A stretch of DNA of 64,000 nucleotides from Pseudarthrobacter sp. PS3-L1. Its GTDB lineage: Bacteria > Actinomycetota > Actinomycetes > Actinomycetales > Micrococcaceae. The stretch spans positions 62,001-126,000 of the forward strand of contig NZ_JASISU010000005.1 in NCBI RefSeq assembly GCF_030063285.1, in the 5' to 3' direction. Below are positions 61,900 to 64,000 of the stretch, one piece after another. The translations under genes and the position numbers were made by a program. Each line of letters opens with the position of its first letter. The stretch's first letter is position 1. The notes beneath the pieces are model-generated. The model made no database searches. It worked only from the letters and a program-made list of their open reading frames with translations, and was not told where the DNA came from.

Positions 61900-62978
61900 G
61901 TCACATCATCGAATTCGCCGGGCCCGTTTTGACCGGTCGCACCACGGAGCGTCGGGGACTGTGGGCAGAGGACGGCCGCCTGACTTTCGCCAGGCCGAAG
62001 CAGTCTCCGGACCGTGTCCTCCAGGGCTGGGTCCTGCCAGGCTTGGTGGATGCACACTGCCACATTGGGCTCGGTGCCGGGGGAGCAGTACCCCGCGACC
62101 AGGCGGTGGCGCAGGCGCACGCCGATCGCGAGGCCGGCACGCTCCTGGTCCGGGATGCGGGCTCACCCCTGGACACGCGCTGGCTGCAGGAGACGCTGGA
62201 CGCCCCACTAATCATCCGGGCAGGCCGGCATATTGCAAGGACACGGCGTTACCTTCGCGGTCTCGCAGTAGAGGTGGAACCAGAAAACCTGGTGGCTACC
62301 GTGCGGCAGCAGGCCCGTGACGGTGACGGCTGGGTCAAGCTGGTGGGCGACTGGATTGACAGGGGTATTGGCGACCTGGCGCCATCCTTCCCCGCCGCCG
62401 TCGTCAAGGATGCCATTTCGGCTGCACATGATGAAGGTGCCCGGGTAACGGCGCACTGTTTCGGAGAGCAGAGCCTTGATGATGTCCTCGATGCGGGTAT
62501 TGACTGCGTGGAACACGCAACGGGTCTCTTGCCCCGCCACGTTACGCGGCTGGTGGAACAGCACGTGCCGATTGTTCCCACGCTGATTAACATAGCCACG
62601 TTTCCGGACATTGCTGCGCAGGCCAAAGGCAAGTTCCCGGTCTACTCGGATCATATGAAAGCTCTCTGGGAGCGCCGTGCCGAACGGATCCGGGATGCTT
62701 TTGCTGCCGGAGTGCGGATCTATGCCGGAACGGACGCTGGGTCCGTCATCAGCCACGGCCGAATCGTCGATGAGATCACGGCTCTGCACGAGGCCGGCCT
62801 CCCCGCAGTCGATGCGCTCGATGCTGCATGCTGGGCCTCGCGCCAGTGGCTCGGGGTGGACGGAATCAGCGAAGGTGCCAGCGCTGATGTCGTGCTGTGT
62901 GCCAGCGATCCCCGGGAGAATGTGGCTACGCTCCGGACGCTGCGCCATATTGTTCTGCGCGGGCACGTGTTCAGATGA
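61896..62978 (+). CDS. Metal-dependent amidohydrolase
   Basis: An amidohydrolase-superfamily protein of 360 aa. It starts with a short beta-sandwich strand (HIIEFAGPVLTGRTTERRG). The first metal site is GLVDAHCHIGLGAGG (HxH). Lys is in GWVKLVGDWID. The metal His residues are in VTAHCFGEQSLDDVL and CVEHATGL, and the final Asp is in YAGTDAGSVISHGR. It groups with imidazolonepropionase/prolidase-like hydrolases of unknown substrate. ATG at 61896 overlaps the stop of the 53-codon ORF by 4 bp. An in-frame start at 61866 is less likely. Confidence 0.88.
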   Translation: MSHIIEFAGPVLTGRTTERRGLWAEDGRLTFARPKQSPDRVLQGWVLPGLVDAHCHIGLGAGGAVPRDQAVAQAHADREAGTLLVRDAGSPLDTRWLQETLDAPLIIRAGRHIARTRRYLRGLAVEVEPENLVATVRQQARDGDGWVKLVGDWIDRGIGDLAPSFPAAVVKDAISAAHDEGARVTAHCFGEQSLDDVLDAGIDCVEHATGLLPRHVTRLVEQHVPIVPTLINIATFPDIAAQAKGKFPVYSDHMKALWERRAERIRDAFAAGVRIYAGTDAGSVISHGRIVDEITALHEAGLPAVDALDAACWASRQWLGVDGISEGASADVVLCASDPRENVATLRTLRHIVLRGHVFR

Positions 62979-62987
62979 TGCGACCGA

Positions 62988-63017
62988 TTGGGAATAAGTT
63001 GAAGCTTCAACTAGTTT
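62988..63017 (+). promoter_or_regulatory. Promoter of the VOC gene
   Basis: TTGGGA (62988-62993), 18-bp spacer, TAGTTT (63012-63017), six bases, then GTG at 63024. A leaderless promoter with a palindrome occupying its spacer. Confidence 0.5.
62997..63012. promoter_or_regulatory. 16-bp perfect palindrome, candidate MarR-type operator
   Basis: AGTTGAAGCTTCAACT is a perfect palindrome lying between the -35 and -10 boxes of the VOC gene. Position and symmetry suit a repressor of the MarR type. The regulator gene is not in the window. Confidence 0.6.
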
Positions 63018-63023
63018 AGATGT

Positions 63024-63941
63024 GTGACGGCCAACGACAAGCAATGGCCACCCAGCCCGGGAGACCCCATGAGCAGCACCGACACCTCCGACCTCCTTCC
63101 TGCAGACCTGACCATGGGCACGCTGATGCTCAAAGTGGGGAACATGGCCGTCATGACCGACTATTACCAGCGGGCTCTGGGCCTGCAGGTGGTGGCCGAA
63201 CAGGATGCTGGCGTCTACCTTGGGCGCCTCGGCAAGCCGCTGGTCCACCTTGCCCCGGGCAAGGGGCTCACTCTGCCGGGTCGTGGAGAGGCTGGCCTGT
63301 TCCACACGGCCCTGTTGTTCGAGAACCAGGGGGCCTTGGCTGCGACGGTTGCCTCAGCTGCACGCTTTGATGCCTCGCTCTTCGCTGGCAGCGCTGACCA
63401 CCTGGTCAGTGAGGCCTTCTACTTCACCGATCCGGAGGGCAACGGTATTGAGCTCTACCGGGACCGCCCGCGTGACGAGTGGAACTGGCACGGTTCCGCC
63501 GTAGTGATGGATACGTTGGCGCTCTCGCCGCAGCGGTTCCTCGATGAACACCTCACCGAAGACGTCCTTGCCGAGCAGCTCGCCACAGCAGCAGAGATTG
63601 GACATGTCCATCTTCAGGTGGGCGACGTTGACTCCGCAGAAGACTTCTACGTCCGCACCCTCGGATTCGAAAAGACGGCGGGATTCCATGGCCAGGCCCT
63701 TTTTGTCTCTGCTGGCGGCTACCACCACCACATGGCCATGAACGTCTGGAACAGCAGTGGCGCTGGTCCCCGAAAGGACACGTTGGGCCTGGGTGAGGTG
63801 CTGCTGCACGTGCCTGGCACGGACGACGTCGGAGTGCTGGCCGATCGGCTCAGGGTTGCCGGAGTCGCCGCCCACCACACAGGTGCCGAGCTCCGGTTCG
63901 AGGATCCGTGGCGGAACAAGCTCCGCGTAGCGGTTCTGTAA
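63024..63941 (+). CDS. Two-domain VOC-family protein (glyoxalase / extradiol dioxygenase, CatE-like)
   Basis: A 305-aa protein with two vicinal-oxygen-chelate modules. The first (about residues 28-150) has LMLKVGNMAVMTDYYQRALG, GLFHTALLF and YFTDPEGNGIELYRDRP. The second (about 185-300) has IGHVHLQVGDVDSAEDFYVR, GGYHHHMAMNVW and RFEDPWRNKLRVAV. Candidate metal ligands are His and Glu in these blocks. It resembles Bacillus CatE/MhqO-type ring-cleavage dioxygenases that answer quinone or catechol stress. The GTG at 63024 fits a leaderless promoter with an operator-like palindrome, so it is probably inducible. Confidence 0.85.
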   Translation: MTANDKQWPPSPGDPMSSTDTSDLLPADLTMGTLMLKVGNMAVMTDYYQRALGLQVVAEQDAGVYLGRLGKPLVHLAPGKGLTLPGRGEAGLFHTALLFENQGALAATVASAARFDASLFAGSADHLVSEAFYFTDPEGNGIELYRDRPRDEWNWHGSAVVMDTLALSPQRFLDEHLTEDVLAEQLATAAEIGHVHLQVGDVDSAEDFYVRTLGFEKTAGFHGQALFVSAGGYHHHMAMNVWNSSGAGPRKDTLGLGEVLLHVPGTDDVGVLADRLRVAGVAAHHTGAELRFEDPWRNKLRVAVL

Positions 63942-63977
63942 CGAGGCGGATCGCATCTTCCGGGAATCAGGAGGATC

Positions 63978-64000
63978 TTGCCACTCGTATTCGTGGGAGC
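63978..64000 (+). CDS. Start of a gene cut by the right window edge
   Basis: AGGAGG at 63969-63974 is followed by TTG at 63978 and an open frame reading MPLVFVG to the edge. Only seven codons are visible, and the spacing to TTG (3 bases) is short, so both the gene and its start are provisional. Confidence 0.3.

Noticed and set aside
1-64000. tRNA, rRNA, riboswitch or prophage elements
   Set aside because: None recognised on reading both strands; short structured RNAs could still be missed without a covariance-model search.

Overview
The window is a high-GC actinobacterial chromosome segment. Gene order and protein sequences point to Micrococcaceae, most likely an Arthrobacter/Pseudarthrobacter-type soil bacterium. 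This rests on the leuC-leuD-murA-plsC-gpsA-ddl block, the thiL-DAK-recG-rsmD-coaD-DUF177-rpmF-rnc-mutM run, smc-ftsY, amt-glnB and ffh; it was not checked against a database. No rRNA, tRNA, CRISPR array or intact insertion sequence was seen.

Layout. (a) 1-7569: an IclR-type regulator (cut by the left edge) diverges from leuCD. These are followed by murA and a tightly overlapping acyltransferase-gpsA-ddl operon, then a convergent DUF3515 lipoprotein. (b) 7745-26853: an accessory cell-surface polysaccharide locus, visibly AT-richer than its flanks from about 11.4 kb. Its rightward arm encodes a Pro-rich membrane protein, two GT4-type glycosyltransferases, a Wzm/Wzt-like ABC exporter, a CgeB-GT-A fusion transferase, UDP-ManNAc dehydrogenase (wecC), a 1466-residue multi-transferase and a DUF6270-like protein. 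Its leftward arm encodes wecB and a 945-residue protein joining a DUF6270-like domain, an alpha/beta-hydrolase-like domain and a GT-A domain. The arms converge on about 1 kb with no credible intact gene. (c) 26947-42000: a small membrane protein, a DUF218 protein, thiL, a DAK-type protein, recG, rsmD, a spermidine-synthase-like protein, an aminotransferase, coaD, DUF177, rpmF, rnc, mutM, and a three-gene membrane/secreted cluster. (d) 42259-47151: a 1630-residue secreted DUF4082/Ig-like repeat protein. (e) 47477-64000: smc, ftsY, a GH79-like surface glycosidase, an MFS exporter, amt-glnB, a G6PD-like gene, ffh, an unusual alpha/beta-hydrolase, a 53-codon leader ORF plus amidohydrolase, a two-domain VOC protein, and the start of one more gene.

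How it works together. WecB and WecC should supply UDP-ManNAcA. The transferases would build a ManNAcA-containing glycan on the cytoplasmic face, and the ABC pair would export it; no Wzx or Wzy is visible. The strongest candidates for something undescribed are the shuffled, fused transferases of this locus. The 1466-residue protein looks like its two neighbours' domains joined together, with one GT-A module that has lost its acidic metal-binding motif. The DUF6270-hydrolase-GT-A protein is the other. A second theme is regulatory: at least eight genes carry a TANNNT -10 box exactly 6-7 nt before the start codon, the signature of leaderless mRNAs. A DUF177 gene appears to start at ATT.
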